Positions 8,779 through 17,399 of a DNA stretch of 64,000 nucleotides are shown one piece after another. The notes under the pieces are model-generated. The model worked only from the letters and a program-made list of their open reading frames with translations, was not told the DNA's origin and ran no database searches. The DNA is from Nodosilinea sp. FACHB-131 (GTDB taxonomy: Bacteria > Cyanobacteriota > Cyanobacteriia > Phormidesmidales > Phormidesmidaceae): positions 1 to 64,000 of the forward strand of contig NZ_JACJOF010000008.1 of the NCBI RefSeq assembly GCF_014695395.1, given 5' to 3'. Position 1 is the first letter of the stretch, and the number at the start of each line of letters is the position of its first letter. A program made the position numbers and the translations under genes.

Positions 8779-9558
8779 ATGCTGCCCAAGGATGACCTGC
8801 TGAAATCGCTCGACAACCGCGACTGTTTGGCCCGTGTTTTAGATCAGGCCGACCAAGCCATCAAAACATGGGACATCGTTGTTACCGACTTTTTGTCGCC
8901 CCCCGAGCAAGTCGAGGCCGAAGCGATGCTCCAGCGATTGACCGATGTTCATAGCCTCGCCTGGGGTGGCTATACCCAGGCTGAGCGCCAGCGGCTGGCG
9001 ATCGCGCGGGCCGATATTCCCCTCGATCAGAGCCAGATTCCCTTATCGCTACTGACGGTAGGGGGAAACTTCATGTTCGATCCCGCCAGTCATGGGGACT
9101 TTTTAGGAGCCCTGCTCGGCACCGGCCTGCACCGTAGCAAAGTTGGCGACATCATTGTGCTTGGGGAGCGGGGGGCGCAGGCGATCGTTGTGCCTGAACT
9201 GGCAGAATTCCTTACTCAGTCGCTTACTCAAGTACGCTCTGTACCCGTAAAGACCCAGCCATTAGAGTGGGATCAACTGCGGGTGCGTGCGCCTCAGAAA
9301 AAAGACCTTACTACCGTCGAAGCTTCCCTAAGACTTGATGCGGTCGCCTCCGCTGGGTTTGGCATGTCGCGCAGCAAAATGGCCGACCTAATCAACAGCG
9401 GCGACGTGCGTGTGAATTGGAAGCCGATCACCCAAGCCAGCCACACCTTGTCCACTGGGGACTTAATTGCAATCCGCGGCAAGGGAAGGCTCGAAATTGG
9501 TGAAGTTGCTGTTACCAAAAAAGAGCGCTACCGCGTCAACTTGACCCGCTATAGCTAG
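8779..9558 (+). CDS. Photosystem II S4 domain protein (YlmH-like)
   Basis: A 259-residue soluble protein of the cyanobacterial/plastid family called photosystem II S4 domain protein. Residues about 75-180 form the YlmH-type central domain (LLTVGGNFMFDPASHGDFLG; GTGLHRSKVGDI), and about 180-245 form an S4 RNA-binding domain (LRLDAVASAGFGMSRSKMAD, then INSGDVRVNWKP). It probably binds RNA or ribosomes. The link to photosystem II comes from family naming, not from this sequence. Start ATG 8779. Confidence 0.87.
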   Translation: MLPKDDLLKSLDNRDCLARVLDQADQAIKTWDIVVTDFLSPPEQVEAEAMLQRLTDVHSLAWGGYTQAERQRLAIARADIPLDQSQIPLSLLTVGGNFMFDPASHGDFLGALLGTGLHRSKVGDIIVLGERGAQAIVVPELAEFLTQSLTQVRSVPVKTQPLEWDQLRVRAPQKKDLTTVEASLRLDAVASAGFGMSRSKMADLINSGDVRVNWKPITQASHTLSTGDLIAIRGKGRLEIGEVAVTKKERYRVNLTRYS

Positions 9559-9701
9559 CGACAAGGGGTGGGTTAGCAGTGTAGATTGGCAAGCTCATTA
9601 ATGTTCATTTGCCTAGACATGCCAGCGTCATTCCTCTAGGTCCGGCAGCCGTGGTGTATCCCACTCTGTTTGTTAGGCATGTACCCCCCTAGCAAGACCA
9701 T

Positions 9702-9732
9702 AAAAAAGGGAGAGCCCATCGTGGGCTCCCCC
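9702..9732 (-). terminator. Terminator of the nucleotide-sugar operon
   Basis: Inverted repeat GGGAGAGCCCA / TGGGCTCCCCC with a 3-base loop (9708-9732). Read on the minus strand it is followed by TTTTTTAT (9702-9707), a good U tract. It lies 40 bases beyond the stop of the minus-strand SAF-domain gene and can also stop read-through from the convergent S4-domain gene. Confidence 0.8.
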
Positions 9733-9771
9733 TCTTGCTTTAAGTCTGTTAACCGTAGGGAGCTGCCCTAA

Positions 9772-11130
9772 CTACGCTACCCCGGCAAGGGACTTTTGCG
9801 GAGCAAACATAGCGTTTTGTTCAGCCCGCAGCTTGTCGCACAGACGCCCGGGGGGCAGCTCGACATCGTCGTAGGTTAACGCCTGATCCTTAGCGACATC
9901 CCGCTTTAGCTTACAGCCCTCAGCTAGACCCACCGGAAGCAAGTTTTCCGCCGCGGTAATTTCAGCGGTTTCGCACTCGCCGTAGGTCATAAAGCCGCCA
10001 ATGCAGTCAATGGTCTCACCAGCTTTCAGGTCGATTTTGGCGATGGTCACCACATCAACCTTCTGGCCAGCAATGGGGGTCATAACGGCGTCGCCAAACA
10101 ACACAACGCGGGCGACCGACAGTGGCACTTCAAAGTGGCACAGGTGATAGGGGGTGTAGAAGCTGTATAGAGGCCCCTCACCCAGCTTGTATAGGTTCAG
10201 ATAATGGCGCTGCTTGGGATCGTCGTGGGTGCCAAATACATAGACTCCAGGGCCGGGCTTTACCGCTACGACGTAGTCGACGATGCCGCCCAGTTCCTTG
10301 AGCTGGTCGACATCGTACAGCTTAGTTAAGTCGTCAATATGACCGGTGTAGTTGAGATCGTACTGCTTGACCAACTCATCCTGGTGCAGCCTGAAATCGT
10401 GGCCCAACATGCCGCGTTTGGCGACGGTCATACCGGTGGCGTTAGCAACGATAGCTTGCTCAAAAGAGACTTTGGTGCCATCGGCAAAGCTAGTTACCAT
10501 GTTTACATTCTGCCCCCACTGTTCAGCAAACCCCTTTTGAGTAGTGGGGTTGCGGTAGGGGTCTTGTAGGCCCTTGATATTGCCGCACACCAGCGGAGTA
10601 AGGCCGATGCTCTTAACAAAGCGGTAGAGGTTCATCTCAACGCCGGGCTGGTCGCCGTCACAAGCTGACAAAATTACCCCGGCCTTATCGGCGTAGGTCT
10701 TAAGAATAGGGCCGATAGTGCCATCTAGCTCGGCGTTCATGAGCACAACGTGCTTCTTGTGGGCGATCGCCTCCATCACCACATGGGCACCAAACTCTAC
10801 GGCACCAGTGACTTCAATCAGAGCATCGATGCCCTCCGCTCGACACAGCAGCATTGGGTCATCGGTAACGGCATAACCGCCCGCTGCAATGCTGTTTTCC
10901 AAGTTAGCCACAGTGGAGACGACGTTAATGTCCTCGACACCTGCTTCTTGGTAAGCCCGCTTAGCGGTATCTACGTTGCGATTTGAGATCGCTACCAACT
11001 CCATACCCGGCACAGAGTTGAGCATTTGGTTAGCGACCCCGCGCCCCATAAACCCCGCGCCGATCATCCCCACTCGAACCGGATTGCCGGCTTCCTGTCT
11101 GGCTTTTAGCGCCGTATCAACAATAAACAT
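9772..11130 (-). CDS. NAD(P)-dependent homoserine dehydrogenase-like protein with SAF domain
   Basis: A 452-residue cytosolic oxidoreductase. The N-terminus has a Rossmann nucleotide-binding motif (VGMIGAGFMGRGVANQ, about 22) followed by a homoserine-dehydrogenase-like catalytic region (ALIEVTGAVEFGAHVVMEAI). The C-terminal 70-80 residues form a SAF domain as found in antifreeze and sialic-acid-synthase-like proteins. The start is set at ATG 11130 (MFIVDTALKARQ), which matches the family; an upstream start at 11211 adds an unlikely leader. It is the last gene of the nucleotide-sugar operon, with a 100-base gap after the rfbC-like gene. Similar proteins occur in surface-polysaccharide clusters; the substrate is unknown. 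Confidence 0.85.
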   Translation of the reverse strand: MFIVDTALKARQEAGNPVRVGMIGAGFMGRGVANQMLNSVPGMELVAISNRNVDTAKRAYQEAGVEDINVVSTVANLENSIAAGGYAVTDDPMLLCRAEGIDALIEVTGAVEFGAHVVMEAIAHKKHVVLMNAELDGTIGPILKTYADKAGVILSACDGDQPGVEMNLYRFVKSIGLTPLVCGNIKGLQDPYRNPTTQKGFAEQWGQNVNMVTSFADGTKVSFEQAIVANATGMTVAKRGMLGHDFRLHQDELVKQYDLNYTGHIDDLTKLYDVDQLKELGGIVDYVVAVKPGPGVYVFGTHDDPKQRHYLNLYKLGEGPLYSFYTPYHLCHFEVPLSVARVVLFGDAVMTPIAGQKVDVVTIAKIDLKAGETIDCIGGFMTYGECETAEITAAENLLPVGLAEGCKLKRDVAKDQALTYDDVELPPGRLCDKLRAEQNAMFAPQKSLAGVA

Positions 11131-11230
11131 GGTGTTTAAACCTAAGCGATAGATTAGATTGAAATAGCTCAATAAAGGCCAGTTCTTTGGCGGAGGACTT
11201 TGTCTCAGCAAAGAACTGGCAGAAGATTAC

Positions 11231-11761
11231 CTAGCCTTTAAAGGGAGGCCACTGACCATCTTTTTCAGAAATAACCGTCACCGGAATTGGCCACTCAATG
11301 CCAAAGGTGGGGTCATCATAACGAATACCTTGCTCGTAGCCAGGGGAGTAAAATTCACCCACCTGGTAGATCACCTCGGCATCATCGGTCAGTGCTTGGT
11401 AGCCGTGGGCAAACAGCTCAGGTACATATAGCGCCTTGCGGTTGTCAGCGGTTAGCTCAATGCCAAAGTGCTGCATGTACGTCGGAGAATCGGGGCGAAT
11501 ATCAATGATGACATCGTAGATAGCGCCGCGGGTGCAGCGCACCAGCTTAGTCTCGGCTGCCGGAGCAAGCTGATAATGCATGCCGCGCAAAGTACCCTTC
11601 TTGTAGTTGAAGGACATGTTGCACTGAGCAACCATGGGTTTTAACCCATGCTCTTCAAATTCTTTGGCACAAAAGGTACGAGCAAAGCCGCCTCGGTCGT
11701 CGCTGCGAATTTCGAGATCGATGACAAAAGCATCTTTCAGATTAGTTGCTTCAAAAATCAT
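11231..11761 (-). CDS. rfbC: dTDP-4-dehydrorhamnose 3,5-epimerase-like protein
   Basis: A 176-residue cupin-fold sugar epimerase. It keeps the family pattern: DDRGGFARTFCAKEF near residue 22, the catalytic-region LRGMHYQ (His at about 61), the E-TKLVRC strand, FAHGYQAL and YSPGYEQGIRYDDP near the end. The classical enzyme inverts C3 and C5 of dTDP-4-keto-6-deoxyglucose. Here the cluster starts with a CDP-glucose synthase rather than a dTDP one, so a CDP-linked substrate is possible. It starts 3 bases after the stop of the SDR gene, which supports translational coupling. Confidence 0.85.
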   Translation of the reverse strand: MIFEATNLKDAFVIDLEIRSDDRGGFARTFCAKEFEEHGLKPMVAQCNMSFNYKKGTLRGMHYQLAPAAETKLVRCTRGAIYDVIIDIRPDSPTYMQHFGIELTADNRKALYVPELFAHGYQALTDDAEVIYQVGEFYSPGYEQGIRYDDPTFGIEWPIPVTVISEKDGQWPPFKG

Positions 11762-11764
11762 TGG

Positions 11765-12790
11765 CTAGCTCCAGAAGAAATCTTTATCAATTTGCTGGGT
11801 GCGAATGAGATACTCCAGCTGCTTGAGACGGGTAAAGCCGCGAGAGGTAAACATCTCTTCGGTCATATCGATTTGCTGGAACACCTTCAAAAGTTGCTCT
11901 GCACCGCGTCTGGCATCCCAGTCGCACTTAAATCCAGGCAGCACGCTATTGATCTTGTCGAAGGATACGCGATAGCTGCGATTGTCCGTGTCGGGCTTGC
12001 CAAAGCTCAGCTGACATTCGGGGAAAGTCTCTGCAACAATCGTCGCAATTTCGCGCACCTGGTAGTTGTGGTTGGTGTCGCCGACGTTGAAGACCTGGTT
12101 GTGAACAATATCACGAGGGGCTTCGAGGGCACAGATAATTGACTTAGCAATATCTAGACCGTGCACTAAAGGGCGCCAGGGAGTACCATCGCTGGTCATG
12201 CGAATCTCTTTGGTTGTCCAAGCCAACCCTGAGAGGTTGTTGAGCACAATGTCAAAGCGCATGCGGGGAGATGCCCCGTAAGCAGTGGCGTTGCGCATGA
12301 AGGTGGGAGAGAAGTCGTCGTCCGCCATCGGCTTCAGATCTTGCTCTACGAGGGTTTTGCATTTAGCGTAAGCGGTTTGAGGGTTGACCTCAGACTCCTC
12401 GGTAACGTAATCATCGCCTTCAGCAACCCCATAAACGCTACAGGATGACATATAAACAAACCGACGTACCCCAGCGGCCTTGGCCAATTCTGCTAGGCGC
12501 ACAGATCCTTTATGGTTAATGTCGTAGGTGATGTTAGGGGCGAGCTTACCTAGGGGATCGTTGGATAGCTCAGCCATATGAACAATGGCTTCTACACCTT
12601 CAAGATCGGCAGCTTCAATGTTGCGAATATCTTTATTTAGGGTTTTAGCCGACGAGTTAATGCCGTTGTAGAGCCACCCTGCCTTATAAAAGCCGGTGTC
12701 AACGCCGATAACGTCGTGGCCTTTTTGCAGGAGCAACGGCGCCAGCAAACAGCCGAGATAGCCTTCTGTACCAGTAACTAATACTTTCAT
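11765..12790 (-). CDS. NAD-dependent epimerase/dehydratase (extended SDR)
   Basis: A 341-residue extended short-chain dehydrogenase/reductase acting on a nucleotide-sugar. The Rossmann motif GTEGYLG is at residues 7-13, the SSCSVYG serine region near 118, and the catalytic YAKCK (YxxxK) near 143. ATG 12790 (MKVLVTGTEG) is the natural start; upstream in-frame codons run into the lhgO gene. It is the third gene of the operon, 25 bases after lhgO and 3 before rfbC. It could act as a 4,6-dehydratase or 4-epimerase; the exact reaction cannot be told. Confidence 0.85.
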   Translation of the reverse strand: MKVLVTGTEGYLGCLLAPLLLQKGHDVIGVDTGFYKAGWLYNGINSSAKTLNKDIRNIEAADLEGVEAIVHMAELSNDPLGKLAPNITYDINHKGSVRLAELAKAAGVRRFVYMSSCSVYGVAEGDDYVTEESEVNPQTAYAKCKTLVEQDLKPMADDDFSPTFMRNATAYGASPRMRFDIVLNNLSGLAWTTKEIRMTSDGTPWRPLVHGLDIAKSIICALEAPRDIVHNQVFNVGDTNHNYQVREIATIVAETFPECQLSFGKPDTDNRSYRVSFDKINSVLPGFKCDWDARRGAEQLLKVFQQIDMTEEMFTSRGFTRLKQLEYLIRTQQIDKDFFWS

Positions 12791-12815
12791 GGGTGAATTA
12801 CCTGTTTGAGTGTGA

Positions 12816-14036
12816 CTAGAGTGCGACGGAGGTCGGAGCAGTGGCCTTAACCACTTGGGAGGCAACCTCTTTACCGATTTCCAGAGATGATGTGGCTGCC
12901 GGAGACGGCGCGTTCAAGACGTGAATTGACCGCTCTCCGTTGACGATGAGGAAATCATCAACCAAGCTGCCGTTGTTCATCAGTGCTTGAGCTCGTACCC
13001 CGGCATGGGTGGGAACAACGTCTTCACTACGGACCTCTGGAATGAGGCGTTGTAGGCTCTTGACAAAGGCTGCTTTGCTGAAGGAGCGAACGATCTCGCG
13101 GACACCTTCATCTGCATGCTTGGAAGCCAGCTTCCAGAAGCCTGGATAAGCCATCACTTCAGCAAAGTCTTTCAGGTCAAAATCGGTCTTTTTGTAGCCT
13201 TCCCGCTTCAGGCTTAGGACTGCGTTAGGGCCAGCATGAACACTACCATCAATCATTTTGGTAAAGTGCACCCCAAGGAAGGGAAAGCTGGGGTTAGGTA
13301 CCGGATAGATCAGGGTGTTAACCATATGCCGCTTCTCGGGCACTAGCTCATAATACTCACCGCGGAAAGGCACGATTTTGGCTGAGGGCTTGAGTTTAGC
13401 CATTTGAGCTACTCGGTCCGAGAATAGCCCAGCGCAGTTGATTAAAAACTTCGCTTTAATAGTACCTTTGTTGGTTTCTAGAACCACGTTTTGTGGATCT
13501 ATGGAGATACCTAGTACTTTGGTATTCAAGCGGAGATCGTTGTTGGACTCTTGAATAATCTCGATGTACTTTTGGCAGACGGCTTTGTAATTAACGATGC
13601 CGGTTGAGTCTACCTTAACAGCGGCAATACAGTTGACGTAGGGTTCGATCTCCTTAACTTGCTCTGGCGTGATTTTGGAAACGGGAATCTCGTTTTGAAG
13701 ACCACGCTGAAAGAGATTTTCTAGGAGTGGTAGTTCTTTTTCTTGGGTCGCAACGATGACCTTGCCGCAAACGTCATAAGGAATGTCATGCTGGCGGCAA
13801 AAATCTACCATTGACTGACAGCCGGCGCGGCTAAATTTTGCTTTGAAGCTGCCAGGTTTGTAGTAGATGCCGGAGTGAATAACCCCGCTGTTGTTACCTG
13901 TTTGGTGATAGGCCCAGGAGGACTCTTTTTCGATGACGGTGATTTTGGCGCTGGGAAGCATTTGGCTCAGCTTCATAGCTGTAGCCAGGCCCACAATGCC
14001 ACCGCCAACAATGGCGTAGTCGTAGGTATTGGACAT
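12816..14036 (-). CDS. lhgO: LhgO-like FAD-dependent 2-hydroxyacid oxidase
   Basis: A 406-residue FAD oxidoreductase of the DAO family, closest by sequence pattern to L-2-hydroxyglutarate oxidase (LhgO). The FAD-binding motif YAIVGGGIVGLATA is at residue 7, HQTGNNSGVIHSGIYY is the family signature near 45-60, and HAGVRAQ and FLIVNGE lie near the end. LhgO oxidises L-2-hydroxyglutarate to 2-oxoglutarate at the membrane; inside a nucleotide-sugar operon it may act on another hydroxyacid. Its codons are visibly more AT-rich than those of its neighbours, hinting at a different origin. It follows the cytidylyltransferase by 54 bases. Confidence 0.82.
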   Translation of the reverse strand: MSNTYDYAIVGGGIVGLATAMKLSQMLPSAKITVIEKESSWAYHQTGNNSGVIHSGIYYKPGSFKAKFSRAGCQSMVDFCRQHDIPYDVCGKVIVATQEKELPLLENLFQRGLQNEIPVSKITPEQVKEIEPYVNCIAAVKVDSTGIVNYKAVCQKYIEIIQESNNDLRLNTKVLGISIDPQNVVLETNKGTIKAKFLINCAGLFSDRVAQMAKLKPSAKIVPFRGEYYELVPEKRHMVNTLIYPVPNPSFPFLGVHFTKMIDGSVHAGPNAVLSLKREGYKKTDFDLKDFAEVMAYPGFWKLASKHADEGVREIVRSFSKAAFVKSLQRLIPEVRSEDVVPTHAGVRAQALMNNGSLVDDFLIVNGERSIHVLNAPSPAATSSLEIGKEVASQVVKATAPTSVAL

Positions 14037-14090
14037 TATGTTTGCTCTAGTGTGCAGTTATGCAGGCTGTTTTGGAACGCAGGGCTTGAA

Positions 14091-14864
14091 CTACCAAACC
14101 TTCCAGGGAGCTTCCCCAGATTTCCATAATCCTTCAAGATTATTTTTATCTCGAAGAGTATCCATAGGTTGCCAAAATCCGTCGTGACGGTAAGCCGACA
14201 ACTGTCCCATCTCAGCCAGTTTAGTCAGGGGCTCATGCTCCCACATGACGTCCTCATCGGGGATAAAGTCGATTACCTGGGGATCTAAGACAAAATAGCC
14301 ACCGTTAACGTAGGCTTCATCGCCATCGGCTTTTTCAGCAAAGGATGCGATCGTGGTCTGTCCTTCATGTAGGGAGATGGCCCCAAATCGACCAGGGGGC
14401 TTGACTGCGGTAAGCGTAGCCAGGGTGCCCTGAGCTTCGTGGAATTTGATGAGTTCGGTGACGTTTACATCGCTAACCCCATCACCATAGGTGAAGCAAA
14501 AGGGCTCAGACCCAATGTATTCTCTTACCCGCTTGAGGCGTCCACCTGTTAGCGTCGATGCGCCAGTATCAATTAGCGTGACTTTCCACGGTTCGGCGTT
14601 ACCGTTATGGATATTCATTTGGTTGTAACGCAAGTCGAAGGTTACATCTGACATGTGCAAAAAGTAGTTGGCAAAGTACTCTTTGATGACATAGCCTTTG
14701 TAGCCGCAGCAAACGATGAATTCGTTAATGCCGTGGGCCGCATAAATTTTCATGATGTGCCAAAGGATGGGATAGCCCCCGACCTCAACCATAGGTTTAG
14801 GCTTGATACTGGTCTCTTCACTTAGACGGGTACCTAAACCACCAGCTAATATAACTGCTTTCAT
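14091..14864 (-). CDS. rfbF: Glucose-1-phosphate cytidylyltransferase
   Basis: A 257-residue nucleotidyltransferase that makes CDP-glucose from CTP and glucose-1-phosphate. The signature loop [18 protein letters not shown] opens the protein, followed by [19 protein letters not shown], and [12 protein letters not shown] and [12 protein letters not shown] are typical of RfbF. ATG 14864 is chosen because it places the nucleotide-binding loop at the very N-terminus. It is the first gene of the five-gene minus-strand operon. No CDP-glucose 4,6-dehydratase (rfbG) by name is nearby; the SDR gene two genes on may take that role. Confidence 0.92.
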   Translation of the reverse strand: MKAVILAGGLGTRLSEETSIKPKPMVEVGGYPILWHIMKIYAAHGINEFIVCCGYKGYVIKEYFANYFLHMSDVTFDLRYNQMNIHNGNAEPWKVTLIDTGASTLTGGRLKRVREYIGSEPFCFTYGDGVSDVNVTELIKFHEAQGTLATLTAVKPPGRFGAISLHEGQTTIASFAEKADGDEAYVNGGYFVLDPQVIDFIPDEDVMWEHEPLTKLAEMGQLSAYRHDGFWQPMDTLRDKNNLEGLWKSGEAPWKVW

Positions 14865-15490
14865 AAACCCTCTAGAAAATAATAAACTAGGAAGTTCTGG
14901 TCTTCGAACTGATGCGCTCAACTCGCGGAAGCTGAGCTGGATTTCAACTCATTTACCCAGTAAAGCACTGCCTATGTCAACTTAAAATCCTCATTTCTCT
15001 GAAATTTTATTTAGTCGTTAGGGCTAGGGGAACTAAGTAGATTTAGCAAATCTTTAACTTAAGTATTCTTACCGTAGCTTACGCCAGACTCCTATACTCT
15101 AACTGCTGTCTTTAGTCGCATTAACAAGCTTTTAACTTGATCATGAAGTTGTGTACTTTAAGACTAATAAAGCCGCTGCTAAAGCGTAGTCGGCGTGCCT
15201 AAGCATGACGTAAATCCCTTTGTATAGCGACAATATTCATGTTTAGGCTCCCCTAGGATACGCCTGTTGGCTAGCTTAGCCCTGACCCGGACTATCATTG
15301 TGAGCAGTCGGTGAAGTCAGACGGTCAGCATGTAAAAACCAGATAAATATAGCGACAGCTGTTTAAATTAGCCTTGGCAGACAAAATCACCCTTAAATTA
15401 CCCTGATGGGAGATTGGTCTAACGCTAGAAAAGAATGAGAATCAACTTAAACTTGTGATGAACGAATATATTAGTTGAGAATCTTCTTAA
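14865..15490. other. AT-rich intergenic region
   Basis: About 625 bases without a recognisable gene, distinctly more AT-rich than the coding regions. It contains the promoter of the rfbF operon (minus strand) and the end of the lepB transcript. The 16-mer CCCCTAGGATACGCCT at 15250-15265 matches 261-276 in 15 of 16 bases. No RNA gene or known riboswitch was recognised. Confidence 0.4.
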
Positions 15491-16555
15491 CTAAGGCAAG
15501 GGCTGTACCCGTTCGGGTGGCCAATAGATTTTGTAGGCATTGCCCAATACGTGAGCTTGGGGCAGAAACCCCCACACGTGGGAATCGCGACTGTTGTTGC
15601 GATTGTCGCCGAGTACGAACAGGTGGTTAGTGGGTACTGTTTGTGGCCCCCACTGGTATAGGATAGGCGCGGTCAGGTGGGACTCGACGAGAGGGATACC
15701 ATCGAGCCACACCTGGCCGTCACGGATCTCCACCTGCTGACCGGGTAGAGCAATGACCCGCTTCACCATCAAATTCTTGAGTTCTCCGGCTTGTTCAATC
15801 GGAGTGCGCTCGGGGTTAGAAAAGACAACGATGTCGCCTACAGCTAGAGAATACTCGAAAGTGCGAGGGCGGACGAATATGCGATCGCGCACCTCTAGCG
15901 TGGGCAGCATTGACTCGCTGGGCACAATGCATTGCACTACCTTTTGCGGCACGACAAAGGGGATAGAGCTGATCGCCAGACGGGTGATCAGCACTGTGAC
16001 GAGCAGCCCTCCTAACCAACTCCACTGACGCTGACGGGCGGGAGCAGCTCGGTAGACCAATCCGCAACTCACCGCCCAAACGATAGGCGGTATGGGTAGC
16101 AGAGCTGAGTTGAAGTTGGCCAGGTAGGCGGTAAAAATGCCTAAGATTAGCAGCGTTCCCCCTACGGTGGTCTGTTGCAAAAACAGGTGCCCTAGCCCAG
16201 GCAATATCTGGGAGAGGAACACGGGGTACCAGGGATCGCTAGATTGGTAGCGCAGTGGGCTGAACTCGTTGAGGGTAATGCCCCGCTTAGCCGCATGGTG
16301 GCTATCCCACAAATTGAATATATAGAGACTGAGCAGTGGAATGAGGGTGATTAGCCCTCGTAGGGTGTTGCCCCTAGGCGCAAAGATTGACCAGAAGATA
16401 AAGACGACGAGCCCTAGGTGAGCAGCAATGATGACCAGACCACGGGCGATCGCACCCTCATAAATCTGCCCCATGCCGGGCAGGGCTGCGGACAGATTAA
16501 CCGCCAACCAAGGACTTTTTTGTCGACCCACCAGTACCTTGGAGGTTGCCTTCAT
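15491..16555 (-). CDS. lepB: Signal peptidase I with N-terminal multi-span membrane domain
   Basis: A 354-residue membrane serine protease that cleaves signal peptides. The C-terminal half holds the S26 motifs: PSESMLPTL with the nucleophile Ser (about 217), MVKRVIALPGQQV with the catalytic Lys (about 270), and the FVLGDNRNNSRDSHVWG box (about 315). Unusually, the first 190 residues form a separate domain with about five to six hydrophobic segments, making it longer than typical cyanobacterial LepB (about 190-220). It starts 9 bases after gatD, so it appears to be the third gene of murT-gatD-lepB. Confidence 0.9.
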   Translation of the reverse strand: MKATSKVLVGRQKSPWLAVNLSAALPGMGQIYEGAIARGLVIIAAHLGLVVFIFWSIFAPRGNTLRGLITLIPLLSLYIFNLWDSHHAAKRGITLNEFSPLRYQSSDPWYPVFLSQILPGLGHLFLQQTTVGGTLLILGIFTAYLANFNSALLPIPPIVWAVSCGLVYRAAPARQRQWSWLGGLLVTVLITRLAISSIPFVVPQKVVQCIVPSESMLPTLEVRDRIFVRPRTFEYSLAVGDIVVFSNPERTPIEQAGELKNLMVKRVIALPGQQVEIRDGQVWLDGIPLVESHLTAPILYQWGPQTVPTNHLFVLGDNRNNSRDSHVWGFLPQAHVLGNAYKIYWPPERVQPLP

Positions 16556-16564
16556 AGCTCAGGG

Positions 16565-17356
16565 TTACCTGTAGCGCTGAACAACGAACTCGTGGGCGGC
16601 AAATTCTTCGGTGTCGGTCAGGGTGGGCAGGGTAAGGTTGACGTCGGCGTACTTGCGGCGTAGGGCTAGCCCAATCAGGTAATCGGCAAAATGCGGGTTT
16701 TTGGGCAGTAGCGACCCGTGCATATAGCTGCCAAAGACGTTTTTGTAACGCGCGCCCTCGTATTCGGCGGTGGCATTATTACCGAAGCCAGCGATAGTTT
16801 TGGCTAGGGGCTCTACGCCCTCACCGAGGTATGTTTGCCCTGAGTGGTTTTCAAACCCCACCAGGGTACGGGGAATTTTTCGAGGGGTAGCGTACATGGT
16901 CTGCATCTCGGCGTAGACAGCAGAGTTAATTTCCACAACCAGGTTGCCGATGCACCGCTGCTTGACGTCGGTGCTGGGGGCACGGGTATTGACGTTGACG
17001 ATGCCCAGACCCTGGGTTTCTTCACCATTGCCCATCAGAAAGGTGTTGCCCATGAGCTGGTAACCCCCGCATACACCCAGGAACACTACTCCCGCCTCCG
17101 TATCGGCCCTGATGGCCTCGTGCTTGAGCTGGTGGAAGTCATTGACTACCGCCACCTGATCCATGTCTTGGCCACCGCCCATAAAGTAAAGATCGGTCTG
17201 ACCGCTCTGGGCTACCTCTTCCATGGTCAAGGGTTTCACCGTGCAGTCAATGCCCATCCATTGGCAGCGGCGGCGCAGCACGATGAGGTTGCCGGTATCG
17301 CCGTAGAGGTTGAGGTAGTCGGGGTAGAGATGGGTAATGGTGAGGGCGTAGGGCAT
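16565..17356 (-). CDS. gatD: Lipid II isoglutaminyl synthase, glutaminase subunit GatD
   Basis: A 263-residue class I (CobB/CobQ-type) glutamine amidotransferase. The nucleophile elbow GVCGGYQLMG carries the catalytic Cys (about 95), and SYMHGSLLPKNP carries the His (about 216). With MurT it would amidate the alpha-carboxyl of D-Glu in peptidoglycan precursors, using glutamine. It is preceded by murT on the same strand, the standard pairing, with 42 bases of G-rich repeat between them. ATG 17356 starts directly at the conserved MPYALTITHLYPDYLNLYGD. Confidence 0.9.
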   Translation of the reverse strand: MPYALTITHLYPDYLNLYGDTGNLIVLRRRCQWMGIDCTVKPLTMEEVAQSGQTDLYFMGGGQDMDQVAVVNDFHQLKHEAIRADTEAGVVFLGVCGGYQLMGNTFLMGNGEETQGLGIVNVNTRAPSTDVKQRCIGNLVVEINSAVYAEMQTMYATPRKIPRTLVGFENHSGQTYLGEGVEPLAKTIAGFGNNATAEYEGARYKNVFGSYMHGSLLPKNPHFADYLIGLALRRKYADVNLTLPTLTDTEEFAAHEFVVQRYR

Positions 17357-17399
17357 GGATGGGTAGTGGGTAGATGGGTAGGGGGTGGATGGGTAGGGT
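17357..17399. repeat. G-rich short tandem repeat between murT and gatD
   Basis: Degenerate GGGTAGT/GGATGGGTAG units fill the murT-gatD gap completely, touching the gatD start codon and the murT stop. They resemble the short tandemly repeated repetitive (STRR) heptamers of cyanobacteria. Similar G-rich tracts occur at 40991-41070, 49571-49620 and 63401-63459. Confidence 0.65.

Noticed and set aside
11648-12142. 164-residue plus-strand frame
   Set aside because: Antisense to the SDR and rfbC-like genes, both of which have strong family motifs.
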